A stretch of 64,000 nucleotides of DNA from Kalaharituber pfeilii (GCA_015179045.1 WHUZ01000011.1:1364001-1428000), one strand, 5' to 3'. Positions 20,561 through 30,870 are shown, counted from the stretch's first letter. The notes: a model not told the origin generated them from the sequence alone. A program made the numbers and translations.

Positions 20561-21820
20561 CGGAACCTCTCCGGACAGGCAGATTCTGCCTGCCGCTCCC
20601 GGACCTCATCAGGCGATAAACTTTACGCCATGACACTGTGACACAGGTACCAACATTGTGGGGTAGGTAGATCAAATGTTGGTACTTGTTACCAGCATTT
20701 AGTGATGCAAAATAGAGGCTGGGAATAGTCCGTGCGAGAGGTCAGTGACCTGGTGTGGCAACAGGGTATCTTCTCTGTTGAGAGGACAGTTTTGTAGGGA
20801 AAACAACAGCGTTTCTCTTGGGGGCCTTGGTAAATAGCAATGTAGCTACAGCCTTTCAACCAACGCATGCTATTACAGCAACAAATGCTGGTAATGAGTA
20901 GTATTACTTACTGTACCAATACACGCTTCCATGTCACAACAAGCTTGGACCATTGTTTGAATTGCAGACACCAATTTTAATCACTTTAATTCATCCTAGA
21001 TGGCTATTAACTACATCAACCGAACCTACAGCGTCAATGTCTCAAGCTGCCGGATTGTGATCATTGAATATTGACCCATGGCCAAACGGCGCCAGCTGGA
21101 TTCTCAACTTCACATATTGTAGTGAGGTAACCTATTTTTTTTTTGTCTCTGCGATAGGATTGTAGCTTGTATGCGGAACAAAATTATTTAAACAGAGCAA
21201 TGTCATGCCAATCTTTCTAGCGAAGAATTCAAACCTGTAAAGCAGCGTAGCTCATCCAGCAGTTTCAAAATTGTCATGCTTTGCAGGATATCCTGAACCT
21301 TTTACTACATACACCTGCACCTCAATTGCACACCCTCAAAATGCTCTGCACTGCAAATGAATAAGCTCTTGTGCATCTGGAGTAGTGTACTCCAAATGTA
21401 ACATCCTACGAGCATGAGACAGCGCAAGACGAAGCCTACCAGCAGTGACCGGAACTGATGAGCAAGTAATATGACAGGGTGAGGTACTACAGGAAACCCA
21501 AAATTTCATTTTTGTTTCTTCATCTGCTCATTAATTCAGATCTATTTTTCCATTTTTCATTTTTTACTTAATTGAGTAATCATGCATTCAAACTAGTAGA
21601 TCACAGCATGGGCCGACATTTGAATTTTGGGCCAGTGGGCACGGTACGCACTTACGTCACTAGTCCACTTTAAAACTTGTCTTGCCATATGCCTGTACCA
21701 ACAATTGATCATACCTACCCCACAATGTTGGTACGTGTGTCACAGTGTCATGGCGTAAAGTTTATCGTCTGATGAGGTCCGGGAGCGGCAGGCAGAATCT
21801 GCCTGTCCGGAGAGGTTCCG
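20561..21820. mobile_element. Non-autonomous MULE-type element, 1.26 kb, 9-bp target duplication
   Basis: Inverted repeats of about 110 bp start CGGAACCTCTCCGGACAGG at 20561 and end with the complement at 21820. TAAGATCCC is duplicated at 20552-20560 and 21821-21829. Nine-base duplications and long TIRs fit the Mutator superfamily, though the termini differ from the MULE at 7.6-11 kb. The interior has no transposase ORF. It interrupts the LINE C RT domain. Confidence 0.88.
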
Positions 21821-22053
21821 TAAGATCCCTGCCAGACTTCGGGATCATGATCACCTTGCTGAATTGCCAATCCTTCGGCATCCTGGCTGCAGCCAGCTCA
21901 GCAGCCAGCTCCTTCATCAACATTCTGGAATGCCACCTTCATCCTCTGTTCAGTAACCATTACGTCGGAACCGCTTCCCTGCTGGCATATAGCTCGCCAG
22001 CTCTGGCCCTAGCCCTGGCCTCTTCAAAGAGTCTCTAGTAGGAACAGTTAATT

Positions 22054-22400
22054 GCAGACAAGGACACAGTGACAACAGAAACAGAAATAACAGAAAAACA
22101 GAATAGCTAAAGAACTGCCCATTGAAGTGGAATCTCTAGCCATTGGTAGGACTATAGTGTAAATGATTGATGTGGACGGGACTTTGACGGGATTTATCTC
22201 TTATTTCCTTACTTCTTCATTCAGCAAGAAGGAGAGCTACTGATAGTCACAGACTCCAAGATAGCCATAGCCAAAATAAAGAGAATTGCCAACGGGGGCC
22301 CCACCCACGAGGGACCCGCGCGGCTAGTGAGGGACCGGTGGGAGGAAAGGGCAACACGAGGTGATCTGGATCTGGCGATAATGTGGGTCCACAAGGGGTG
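22054..22400 (+). mobile_element. Fragment of another LINE RNase H (plus strand)
   Basis: From about 22225 the plus strand reads ELLIVTDSKIAIAKIK and then WEERATRGDLDLAIMWVHKG. These correspond to the second catalytic Asp region and the WVxxH region of a LINE RNase H. The frame is cut by the LINE A insertion at 22401 and was not followed with confidence beyond 22860. The first 170 bp have no recognised content. Confidence 0.45.
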
Positions 22401-22850
22401 TTTTTTTTTTTTTTTTTTTTTTTTTTTTCATTAATCGCATGCCGCCCTATGGGCTATGGCGATGTTTAAGTACATAGAATAGGAAAGTAGAAAATGTATG
22501 TAGAAACCCTTACTCCTTCCCTGCCCACTCGAGAATCTCCGCCAAGTTCTTTTCCTTGTCTAACTGTCTTATACCTTCCGCTCCTCCCCATTTTTTCCCC
22601 CAAACGGTGCAATCTTTCCGTAAGTGTTCCCAATTTTCCAGGCCTCTTCCGCACCATCGGCATTCCGGCGACTCGGTCTTCCCAATTTTGTGTCTCCATT
22701 CCTTCAGCCCCTTGTTGCCGAGAATCCCTGCCAATGTTGAAAGGTATCGTCTCCTATCTACCAGTTTCGTTGGTTTGTAGTTAAGGTCCGCTTGGTTCCT
22801 TTCGATGGCTCGGAGGGCTTTGTATTCTTGTCTTATTCCCGCTTCCGTCA
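22401..22850 (-). mobile_element. 5'-truncated LINE A copy, 10-bp target duplication
   Basis: Poly(T) (22401-22428), the family A hairpin (22434-22463, with the A-T closing-pair variant) and minus-strand coding for the ORF2 C-terminus. The coding includes TLAGILGNKGLKEWRHKIG, the Cys/His cluster ECRWCGRGLENWEHLRKDC and the terminus AEILEWAGKE. CACAAGGGGT lies at 22390-22399 and 22851-22860. Confidence 0.82.
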
Positions 22851-23016
22851 CACAAGGGGTATGTATGTGGTCTATAGAACCAATAGGAATATCTGCTTCT
22901 TGCTTCATATCTCATGCATACTACCCCAACGATTTGCAGCAGGATTTGCCATTGAGATAGATACTACACATCGAGCTAATGCTTTGAAGATCCTGCTTCC
23001 CAATGTGATCGGAATT

Positions 23017-23085
23017 TCCTTTTTTTTTTCTTTTGTTTTTGTTATATCACGTAACCCCGCTTATCGCTGTTCGCCGTGGCAGGGC
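23017..23085 (-). mobile_element. Hairpin-only LINE tail (family B), older, 69 bp
   Basis: A mutated T-run and the family B hairpin (23055-23084) lie between ATGTGATCGGAATT (23003-23016) and ATATGATCAGAATT (23086-23099), which match at 12 of 14 positions. The copy starts 1 nt from the hairpin foot. Confidence 0.78.
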
Positions 23086-23108
23086 ATATGATCAGAATTG
23101 TGAATGCA

Positions 23109-23110
<2 letters not shown>

Positions 23111-23150
<40 letters not shown>

Positions 23151-23893
23151 TTCATTACTCGCATGCCGCCCTATGGGCTATGGCGAGGTATAAATTAACT
23201 AAAGGAAAATTGAGAATGTCTAAGTACAAGTAGTGCCCACAGTAGTTACACGTGTTGCGGGTGTGTAGAGGTGCACCGAGCCTATTTCTTCCCTCTGTCC
23301 TGCTCGTACATCTCCGAGCGCAGCCATCTCCCTCCGAGCCTGACCTTCCCAACCTCCTTCCTTGTCTTTCGGTATAGAACCACCGAGCTTGTCTTCTTTC
23401 CTTCCTCCAACAGGGTAGTCTTCTTTCGGAGCCATCTGATGCCCGTTGTCTCGCCCAACTCCTTATTGTCTATTTCCAACCATTGCCTTACCTTATCGAT
23501 GTCTTTTCTCAGGGCAACGCCATGTATGACGATGCCGTTTTGTGCCTTTTGGTTGATTTGGAGTCGTTGAGGGCGGGGACGTGAGCTGTGGCGGGGGAAG
23601 TTGGTTTGGGTGTCGGGGCCGGTGTGGGGGTCGGTGTTGTGGGTGTGGCTGCGGGAGCCGCCGGAGAAGAGGAAGCTTTTCCCTTCTCGGTCGGTGTGGG
23701 GGTGGCGGGTTCGTCACCGGTTGTCTTTTTCCCCTTTTTTTTTCTCTTTGGGGTGGGTGTGGTTTTCTCGGGGGTGGGTTTCTCCGAGATTATTACGTGG
23801 TATTTGAGGCTGAGGGCCTCTGGGGTTGGTTCCTCCGGTGTCGAGTCTATGTGCACGATGGGGCTGAGCCCCAGTGTCTGTGGCTGTGGAGGG
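23111..23893 (-). mobile_element. LINE A ORF1-only derivative, cut by the copia element
   Basis: Poly(T) (23111-23148) and the family A hairpin (23158-23187) are joined, after about 95 bp, directly to an ORF1 coding region on the minus strand. There is no ORF2 sequence between. The 5' side is interrupted by the copia LTR at 23894; sequence after 29658 may continue it. Same architecture as the element at 4794-6215, but with the family A tail. Confidence 0.7.
23280..23860 (-). pseudogene. LINE A ORF1 (gag-like) fragment
   Basis: Two minus-strand frames together give an ORF1: a Pro/Thr/Lys-rich linker (TPKRKKKGKK, repeated PTPTPAP) from 23856, then a shift near 23500, then the conserved block GIRWLRKKTTLLEEGKKTSS, VRLGGRWLRSEMYEQDR, ending at 23282. 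The change of frame suggests an inactivating indel. As in the intact ORF1 at 5037, no CCHC knuckle follows. Confidence 0.6.
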
Positions 23894-24021
23894 CGGCGAC
23901 AAAGAAAAAATTTTATACATGATGTTGAATAGACTCATATAGAACGAGCCAATAGGTATCACCGTCAGGCGATGTCACGTGAGTGGCACGGGTGCCAAGA
24001 TCTCACTAGAGTATTCTAACA
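23894..24021 (-). repeat. Copia 3' LTR
   Basis: 128 bp; identical to the 5' LTR except for the outermost base (C instead of T on the plus strand). Confidence 0.9.
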
Positions 24022-24434
24022 CACCCCCTCAATCGAGATTGTGCAAGCACAATGAGATTGCTAAAACGCTAAACATCCTTGACATCTATGACATCTTGAC
24101 ATCCATGATATCTGGCCTCGTTAAAACTCTCCAATGATCTCTCATATCATTGCACGCAGTGCCATATACCGAAAAACCTTTGCAGGAGAAAACGGTAAAG
24201 GAAGAGAAAGAGTACCAGGTCGCTTGCCAGTGAGTTCCCTATCGCGCGGGCTTGTAGCAGCCTATTACTAAAGCATTCAGTCATTTCAACCTTGTCAACC
24301 ATCGAATCACCACATCACCTCACATCACATCACCTCCTCACCCTAAGGAGTATCGTATTCAATGTTGTATCATCGTTACCCCCTCACCCTAAGGAATATG
24401 GTGCATGCACGTATGCAACTACACACGCACGGAA

Positions 24435-27400
24435 TTACACACCCCCTGACGCCGACTTCACAAGTCCCATGCTTCGCATATGACGATGATGTGTCTCGCT
24501 TGGCAGAACCTTCGTTAGCAGGTCTGCAGGGTTTTCTTTGGTGTTTACCCTAATGAGCTCTATGAGCTTCGTTTCCACGGCTTCACGAATAAAGTGATGA
24601 CGGATATCAATGTGCTTTGTGCGATCGTGGTGTTTAGGGTTTTTAGCGAGGTCCATTGCACCGTTGTTGTCAATAAGGATTTTCTGTGGAGAGAGTTGAA
24701 TTTCCTTGCGTCCAAGGATTTCGTCATATAGGCGGCGGAGCCAGATAGCTTCTTTGCTGGCTTCAGTGGCTGCCATATATTCAGCTTCGGTACTGGAGAG
24801 AGCAACAGTTGGTTGTCTTCTTGATTTCCAAGAGATAGCACCCCCTGAAAGAGAGAAGACATAGCCTGTTGTTGAACGTCGTTTTTCGAGATCTCCAGCC
24901 CAGTCAGAGTCACAGAATCCTATGAGGTCGCTGCAGCTGCTACCGGAGTAGGTTATTCCTACATTTGATGTTTGCTTGAGGTAGCGTAGGGTTTTCTTTG
25001 CTGCTTCAAGGTGCGTTTTTGTTGGATTTGTGTTGTATCGTCCTAATGTTGACACAGTATATGCTAGGTCGGGTCGGGTGGCTATCATTGCGTACATGAG
25101 TTTTCCTACAATTGACTGATATAGGGTGGTTTTCTTCGCATCGAGGGGCTTGAGCTCGGATTCGGGTTCGAGTTCGGTATAAGCGGTGGATTCAATTTCG
25201 GGTTCGGTATTATACGCGGTGAGTTTGTGGTTCGTTGGGAGTGGTGTTGAGAGGCCATTGCATTCTAACATATTGAATTGTGCTAGAATGCTGTTGATAT
25301 ATTTTGACTGATGCAGGCGGATTGTTCTCGCCTTTCGATCGCGCTCAATTTCAATTGCTATGAATGATCTTGCCTGGCCTAGGTCTTTCATGCTATACTT
25401 TTCGCATAGCCGCTTCTTGACGTACTGGATAGGGAGGGAATTGTTCGCATCGGCAGTGGGAGAAAATAAGAGGATATCATCCACCCATAGGAGCAAGAGG
25501 AGATTGTCCATGATGTATAGATTGGAGTCATATTTGGAACGTTGGAAACCCAGGGAGATGAGGAAGGCATCAATATCTGAATACCATGCTCTGGGGGCTT
25601 GTTTGAGGCCGTATAGAGCTTTGTTAAGCTTGCAGACATAGGTGCGGCGGCATTCATCTGGCGACATTGACTTTCCTGGTATTCCATATCCTTGTGGGAG
25701 CTCCATATATACCTCTTCGTCGATTTCAGGGTGGAGGAAGGCAGTGATGACATCCATTTGCCAGATGTCCCAATCCAGAGCAGCAGCAATTGCGAATAGC
25801 ATGCGTATTGTGGCGAGTTTCGGGACAGGAGCGAATGTTTCTCCATAGTCGTCTTGTTCAAACCCACGGAATACAAGCCTGGCTTTGAATCTTATGCTAT
25901 TGTCAGGATTATGCTTGATCTTATACAACCATTTGCTCGAAATCACTTTGGCATCCTTTGGGACCTTGGATCTGGGTATGTATGACCATGTGCCATTTTT
26001 GATAAGGCAGCCGAATTCCTCATCCATTGCGCCTTTCCATTGTTTGGCTTGGAGGCTTTGGAGTGCCTGACGATATGTGTTTGGTGTTGGTATGTCTGAG
26101 GGAGTGGCCATGGCACTATATACATATGATGTGAGGTCAAGTTTCCGAAGGTCATTGACTAGCCGGTTCAACGTTTTGAGTCGCTCGGAATCTTCAACAA
26201 GCTTAAACTGCATAGTACCTTCTTCGAGGGTTTCATAGTGGCGCGAGATCTGTTCACCAGCAGTTGTTGTTGATCCACGAATGTGAGTGAGGAGAGCAAT
26301 GGCTGCATTGGTTCTTTGTTCAGCATTCTCATTGTTGAGGACAGCATAGGCAGAGAGGGCTTTGGCTTTGGGCTGGTAAGGGACGAATTTGATTGGTTTA
26401 GCTGACAGTCTCGAGGGTTGTGTAGGCCTGTTTGATGTGGGAGGCCGTGGTTGTTGAGGCACGGGCGGAGGTGCTGGAGCAGCTACCGGAGGTGGTGCCG
26501 GAGGTGGTGCCGACGGTAATGCTGGAGGTGTTACCGGAGGTGTCGACGCAAGTGCCGGAGGTGATACCGGAGGTGGCGAAGCAAATGCCGGAGGTGGTAG
26601 CGCTAGAGATGGTGCCGGAGGTGATACTGTAGGTGCTGCTGGAGGTGGTACAGGAGGTGACGAAGCACGAGTCGGAGGTGCTGCCGGAGGTGTTGCCGGA
26701 GCTGTGGCAGGAATCTGCTTTATGGAGAGGTGAGGGCGGGAGAGAGGATGATACATTTCGTCTTCTGCGAAGACAATATTTGCTGATTCAAATACTCTTC
26801 TCTGCACAGGATCAAACACTCTCCATATTTTCTGGGTATCATGGACATATCCCATCAACAGACAGCGTCTAGTTCTTGATTCCAGTTTCTTCCTGAGTTC
26901 TAGTGGCACAAGTGAATAGGCAGGGCAGCCGAATGGTCGAAGGTGGCTAAGCGCAGGTTTCTGACCATACCACGCTTCATATGGGGTCATTTTATTGAGG
27001 GCGGAGGTTGGTGAACGGTTCCTGAGATATACGGCTGTTTTGATGGCTTCTGGCCATAGGTCGTTGAAGTCAATGCGGGCATCATGGACCATCGTTCTAG
27101 CCATGAGAAGTACTGTCTGGATCATCCTCTCACTCACACCATTCTGGTGTTGTGTGTATGGTGCGCATGGCTCCCATATGACCCCCATATGCCTGAATTC
27201 CTCTTGCAGCTTCTTGTTTCCATATTCTGCACCATTGTCACTTCGAAATCTGATGATTCGGCTTGACTGGCTAACTTTGTTTGTGTCGATGTCGGCTTTG
27301 ACAATGTTCTTGAAGTTTGTCCATGCCTGGTGGACATCGGCAGCTGATTTGGAGGGCAGGAAGAACACCCAGGTCATTCTGGTATAGTCATCAACAAATA

Positions 27401-28259
27401 TGATGAAGTATCGATTTCCACCAAGTGACACTGGTAATAGTCCGCAGACATCTGAATGAATCAATTCGAGTGGTTTGGCTGCTCTTTGTTGTGGTATTCG
27501 ACTGATCACTTCCTTCTGTTTACCCTCAATGCATGGGGCGCAGGTGTTTTTCAAACCAGATATATGCTCGCTGGCTTTGAGGATAGCAATCTCAGAGGCA
27601 AGGCCGGATGCTAATGATTGTACGCTCTGCAGGTTCAAATGGCTGAGTCGACGGTGCCATATCTCGAGTGGGAGTGGCTTTATATTGGTAGGCTGATTTC
27701 CTGCTGATGCGCGCAGTGCCAGAGCTTTTTCGTCGATTACTTGAGAGTTGAGCTTGAACATATTGGCTAGGGGCTTGCAGCGAGCGATGACCTTTCCTGA
27801 CTCCACGGTTTTATCAATTAACATGCAGAACCCACTGTCAAAGATAATGGTATGGTGGGAGGAGGGTGTGGTCAACTTCCCTATGGATATCAAATTGCAG
27901 CCAATCTTCGGAGCATAGAGGACGTTTGAGAGGCGGAGTTTATGGTGATTTCCTTGAGGGTCGGTCACACGAAGAATAATCGTGCCGCAGCATATAGCAT
28001 TGATAGTTGAGTTGTTGCCTAGCACGATTGGGATGGGTTTTTGCAGGCGCTTCCAGTCTAGGAAGTAATTGAGGTTGCAAGAGATGTGATCTGAAGCGCC
28101 AGAATCGAAGAGGAAGGCAGAGCGTTGGAGGATTGAGGTTGCGGTTTGAAGGGAAACTCGAGCTGCATGGCAGGCATATATCAGTAGTGGGCTTGGGTGG
28201 TAGGCATATGCAATGGAGTGTGGATGTGTCATGGCAGCGCGTGAACTTGAGTCGGTTAG
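24435..28259 (-). CDS. pol: Copia pol polyprotein (protease, integrase, RT, RNase H)
   Basis: Uninterrupted frame of about 1,270 codons in the same frame as gag. In order: protease FLFDSGASDHIS; the GAG-pre-integrase zinc region IWHRRLSHLNLQ; the integrase core with HSDVCG, FVDDYTRMTWVFFL, FRSDNGAEY and HQNGVSERM; and a 110-residue Pro/Ala-rich linker. RT follows (WLYKIKHNPD, ALYGLKQAPRAWY, LLLWVDDILLF), then RNase H (YVFSLSGGAISWKS, VALSSTEAEYMA) and KHIDIRHHFIRE. The order protease-integrase-RT-RNase H defines Ty1/copia. All catalytic residues I can see are present, so the element may be active. Expression requires passing the UGA at 28260-28262; an internal Met at 28232 exists but initiation there is less likely. 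Confidence 0.93.
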   Translation of the reverse strand, partial: LTDSSSRAAMTHPHSIAYAYHPSPLLIYACHAARVSLQTATSILQRSAFLFDSGASDHISCNLNYFLDWKRLQKPIPIVLGNNSTINAICCGTIILRVTDPQGNHHKLRLSNVLYAPKIGCNLISIGKLTTPSSHHTIIFDSGFCMLIDKTVESGKVIARCKPLANMFKLNSQVIDEKALALRASAGNQPTNIKPLPLEIWHRRLSHLNLQSVQSLASGLASEIAILKASEHISGLKNTCAPCIEGKQKEVISRIPQQRAAKPLELIHSDVCGLLPVSLGGNRYFIIFVDDYTRMTWVFFLPSKSAADVHQAWTNFKNIVKADIDTNKVSQSSRIIRFRSDNGAEYGNKKLQEEFRHMGVIWEPCAPYTQHQNGVSERMIQTVLLMARTMVHDARIDFNDLWPEAIKTAVYLRNRSPTSALNKMTPYEAWYGQKPALSHLRPFGCPAYSLVPLELRKKLESRTRRCLLMGYVHDTQKIWRVFDPVQRRVFESANIVFAEDEMYHPLSRPHLSIKQIPATAPATPPAAPPTRASSPPVPPPAAPTVSPPAPSLALPPPAFASPPPVSPPALASTPPVTPPALPSAPPPAPPPVAAPAPPPVPQQPRPPTSNRPTQPSRLSAKPIKFVPYQPKAKALSAYAVLNNENAEQRTNAAIALLTHIRGSTTTAGEQISRHYETLEEGTMQFKLVEDSERLKTLNRLVNDLRKLDLTSYVYSAMATPSDIPTPNTYRQALQSLQAKQWKGAMDEEFGCLIKNGTWSYIPRSKVPKDAKVISSKWLYKIKHNPDNSIRFKARLVFRGFEQDDYGETFAPVPKLATIRMLFAIAAALDWDIWQMDVITAFLHPEIDEEVYMELPQGYGIPGKSMSPDECRRTYVCKLNKALYGLKQAPRAWYSDIDAFLISLGFQRSKYDSNLYIMDNLLLLLWVDDILLFSPTADANNSLPIQYVKKRLCEKYSMKDLGQARSFIAIEIERDRKARTIRLHQSKYINSILAQFNMLECNGLSTPLPTNHKLTAYNTEPEIESTAYTELEPESELKPLDAKKTTLYQSIVGKLMYAMIATRPDLAYTVSTLGRYNTNPTKTHLEAAKKTLRYLKQTSNVGITYSGSSCSDLIGFCDSDWAGDLEKRRSTTGYVFSLSGGAISWKSRRQPTVALSSTEAEYMAATEASKEAIWLRRLYDEILGRKEIQLSPQKILIDNNGAMDLAKNPKHHDRTKHIDIRHHFIREAVETKLIELIRVNTKENPADLLTKVLPSETHHRHMRSMGLVKSASGGV

Positions 28260-28262
28260 TCA
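28254..28262 (-). promoter_or_regulatory. UGA-CUA readthrough signal between copia gag and pol
   Basis: The gag stop is TGA (28260-28262), followed on the minus strand by CTA ACC, with the pol frame open immediately after it. UGA followed by CUA is a well-known leaky-stop context in eukaryotes. No other stop lies between gag and pol. Readthrough is inferred, not shown. Confidence 0.7.
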
Positions 28263-29261
28263 ATCCATCTCTGTGAGTCGTGGTATCTCGATTCGGTCTT
28301 CAAGGTTTGAGGTGGCTGTATTGGTTGTGATGGCAACGTTTGCTGTTGATTGGCCACCTTTCTCGAGCTCTTTAACAACTTTTTGGGCTCGCTTCCGTGT
28401 GAAGCATTCTTCTAACTTATGCCCTTTTCGTCCACAGTAGGTGCACAATGGTCGATTGTCGGAATTGTTGTTTCTATCATCCTGCTTTCGGTAATTTTTC
28501 TTATGCTCACGGCGGTCACGGCGGTCACGGTCACGGTGGTCACGGCGGTCCCGGCGGTCCCTCCTTTTCGACTTGTGGTCGTCTTTATTTCTAGTACTGA
28601 CTAGAGCCTTCGAATTTTGGCGGCGGTGACCAAGCTTTGTCTCTCGTTCGATCAGTTTGTTGAGGACTTGTATGTATGAGGTTGTGGAGTTTGAGTGAGC
28701 ATGAGTGACAATGTCATCATAATCTCGGGGAAGGTTGTTGGTTAGCTGGGAGATAAGGTCTTGGTCGGTGAGTTTCTTTTCTGTGAGAGCAAGACGATCT
28801 TGGTAGGACTTTAGTTTTGAACCATATTCGTCCATCGAGTTATAATTGACAAACTGTTCTCGATAGAACTCTTGGATAAGGTTTTGTCCGTTGCTTATGC
28901 CACTGGTTCCACCATAGTGATCTTTGAGGATTTTCCATTGCTTGGCTGGATCCTCTTCGTGGGCGATATACGACTGGACAGTTCGTGAGCAGAACTGGAA
29001 GATAAGCATTGCTGCTTTCTTCTGTTTCTTCTTGTATGTTGCTACGTCATTAGATATTGTGACAGAGGAGGTACGTGTTTGACTGCCAGAGGAGGGGGTT
29101 TCAGGTATGGTTTCAGTCCCTTGCACGACTTCCCAGAGGTCTTCTCCATTGAGCAGAAATTTCATGGAGAAGCTCCATGCTTGGTAGTTGGTGCCGTTGA
29201 GTATTGGTGCGCGGAGACCGTCCTTTGTGGTGAGAAAGGTTTGATCGTTGGATGCGGACAT
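28260..29261 (-). CDS. gag: Copia gag, 333 aa
   Basis: Starts at ATG 29261, about 270 bp inside the 5' LTR. Visible parts: an N-terminal block with LNGTNYQAWSFSMKFLL, a UBN2/gag-like core (FYREQFVNYNSMDEYGSKL, ISQLTNNLPRDYDDIV), an Arg/Asp-repeat basic stretch, and one zinc knuckle CTYCGRKGHKLEEC (CX2CX4HX4C). Forms the virus-like particle and binds element RNA. Ends in TGA, in frame with pol. Confidence 0.9.
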   Translation of the reverse strand: MSASNDQTFLTTKDGLRAPILNGTNYQAWSFSMKFLLNGEDLWEVVQGTETIPETPSSGSQTRTSSVTISNDVATYKKKQKKAAMLIFQFCSRTVQSYIAHEEDPAKQWKILKDHYGGTSGISNGQNLIQEFYREQFVNYNSMDEYGSKLKSYQDRLALTEKKLTDQDLISQLTNNLPRDYDDIVTHAHSNSTTSYIQVLNKLIERETKLGHRRQNSKALVSTRNKDDHKSKRRDRRDRRDHRDRDRRDRREHKKNYRKQDDRNNNSDNRPLCTYCGRKGHKLEECFTRKRAQKVVKELEKGGQSTANVAITTNTATSNLEDRIEIPRLTEMD

Positions 29262-29529
29262 TGTGGTTTGGGATATCGAGGGTCAAATTGAATGTTGAGT
29301 CGAGGATCAAAATTAAGGGCACGATAGGTGGGACCGAGTGTTGAGGGAAGGAGATAAATATCAGGGTAAAAGTGGTATAATGGGTACGATATATACGCAG
29401 ATGATTAGTGCGTCAAAGGGCTCATAACCTGAGGAAAGATGAAAGACGGAATGAAGCTTGTTCATTTCTGCCACGACCATCGAGGTCGAAACAGCTGCTA
29501 TATATACATGAGGGTTTGCCATAGACTTG

Positions 29530-29657
29530 TGGCGACAAAGAAAAAATTTTATACATGATGTTGAATAGACTCATATAGAACGAGCCAATAGGTATCACCG
29601 TCAGGCGATGTCACGTGAGTGGCACGGGTGCCAAGATCTCACTAGAGTATTCTAACA
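29530..29657 (-). repeat. Copia 5' LTR
   Basis: 128 bp; starts TGTTAG on the minus strand and carries the promoter for the element. The internal leader (29262-29529) has a TATATATA sequence near 29500. Confidence 0.9.
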
Positions 29658-30770
29658 AGGGGCAGTGCTAGTGCGGGCACATGTGCTAGAGTAGGTGCTA
29701 GTGCTAGTACGAGAGCTGATGTTGATTCTGGGGGGCTTCCGTCTTGGGTAAGATCGATAAATGCTTGCGTAGTTCAAGTAGCAGATGCAGTAGTAGAGCT
29801 CTCCATAAACCATATGCAAACTGCTCTCCAGTTAGAGGACTTTGTCAATGAAGTGGTGACATGGATGCAATTGTAGCCTCCATAATTTGTGCAAGAGAAG
29901 GGTGAGCTATAGCCATACTGACCATACTGCTGCGTGGGTAATGGATGGGTAGAGGTATGAGTGAGATATGAACCAAGAAGCAGACATTCGTATTGGTTTT
30001 ACAGACGACATACATACACCTTGAGTTTGGCATGTGATCTGAAGGCTTATGCAGTCCCTTGTAGACACCCCTGCAACGACTGGCCTGCCCGGAGAGGCCC
30101 CGCATGCCGCTCCAGTTGATCACGGAAGAAATCCAGTGCGACGGTAGCATAACAGCATAAGATAGCACTGGTAGGAGTGACCGCATGATGGCCCATTCGC
30201 ACCAGCAGCGACAGGAGTTCCGAGACAGGTAGGATGAGCCCTCGCTGGATACAACTGATTCGTTGTTGTACTTGCTGGTATGTTGTTAATTTTGCAAAAA
30301 CGTAAATTTGGAGTTTAGGATTCCTGCGATGCATACGGGTTTCCTAAAAATTATTAGGTCTAGGGACCCCAATTAAACAAAACCACAGTTAGTAATATGA
30401 ATCTTATACATTCCCATTGCTTCCAGGTTTGGTTATTTAGTCTACGAGAAATAGTCAAAAGACATCAAATAAGAATCCGAGACAAGGACATGAAGTTTAT
30501 TCCTGTAGAAACCTTTGGAAGAATGCAACATCTAGTGGACAAGATGTGGTTAAGGTGCACTCTGAATAGCACACACTATTATTGACTTAACGAATGGACA
30601 GTACAGGTCGTGAGAATTCGAGAGGGTTCCCAACAAGCAATAACAGTCGCGCTTGCCGATTTCCCGCAGTCCCCCGCGAAACAATTGGAGACTGCGGGAA
30701 ACACATGTATTTAGGGTGGGGCTAGGATTGGGGTTTTTCAGGCGGGCAATTTCTGTCGTCGTTTTTAACC
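29658..30770. other. Unassigned; possible continuation of the LINE A ORF1 and an unknown repeat
   Basis: The first 200 bp after the copia LTR may be the 5' part of the ORF1-only LINE cut at 23893. About 65 bp at 29955-30020 are an inverted, diverged match to 22857-22920. The rest (30020-30770) shows no recognised gene. Confidence 0.35.
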
Positions 30771-30772
30771 TG

Positions 30773-30870
30773 TTTTTTTTTTTTTTTTTTCTTCTCCATA
30801 GCACAACATCGCCATAGCCCTTAGGGCGGCATGCGATTAATGATATAAAAAAAAAAAAAAAAAAAAAAAA
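30773..30870. repeat. Back-to-back LINE tails: T-run and plus-strand family A hairpin with A-tail
   Basis: A T-run at about 30773-30790 is followed by a family A hairpin in plus orientation (30808-30837, A-T closing pair), TAATGATAT and poly(A) to 30870. The copy appears to start at the hairpin foot, but no target duplication was found, so ends may have been lost. Confidence 0.6.

Larger units (their letters stand above)
18207..22041 (-). mobile_element. LINE C (RT plus RNase H), 5'-truncated, 12-bp target duplication
   Basis: Poly(T) (18207-18229), the family C hairpin (about 18240-18271), a 3' UTR, then about 2.4 kb of ORF2. GAACAGTTAATT flanks the insertion at 18195-18206 and 22042-22053. 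The copy contains a later MULE-type insertion (20561-21820); removing it rejoins the RT coding sequence. The 5' end is truncated inside ORF2, so endonuclease and ORF1 are absent. Confidence 0.9.
23894..29657 (-). mobile_element. Ty1/copia LTR retrotransposon, near intact
   Basis: Two 128-bp LTRs (23894-24021 and 29530-29657) are the same at all but the last base, implying a very recent insertion. On the minus strand the LTR runs TGTTAGAATAC to TTTGTCGCCA. A purine-rich tract (GAGGGGGTG) precedes the 3' LTR, and ACAAGTCTATGG follows the 5' LTR as the likely primer site. Gag and pol lie in the same frame separated by one UGA. Host flanks CCCCT and GCCCT are only an approximate target duplication. 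The LTR is unusually short. Confidence 0.92.

Noticed and set aside
20561..20675. N-terminal 38 residues of the 770-aa LINE ORF
   Set aside because: They are translated from the terminal inverted repeat of the inserted MULE-type element, not from the LINE.
23581..23932. Gly/Val-rich plus-strand ORFs
   Set aside because: Antisense shadows of the Pro/Thr-rich linker of the LINE ORF1.
26432..26872. Val/Glu/Pro-rich plus-strand ORFs
   Set aside because: Antisense of the Pro/Ala-rich linker in copia pol.
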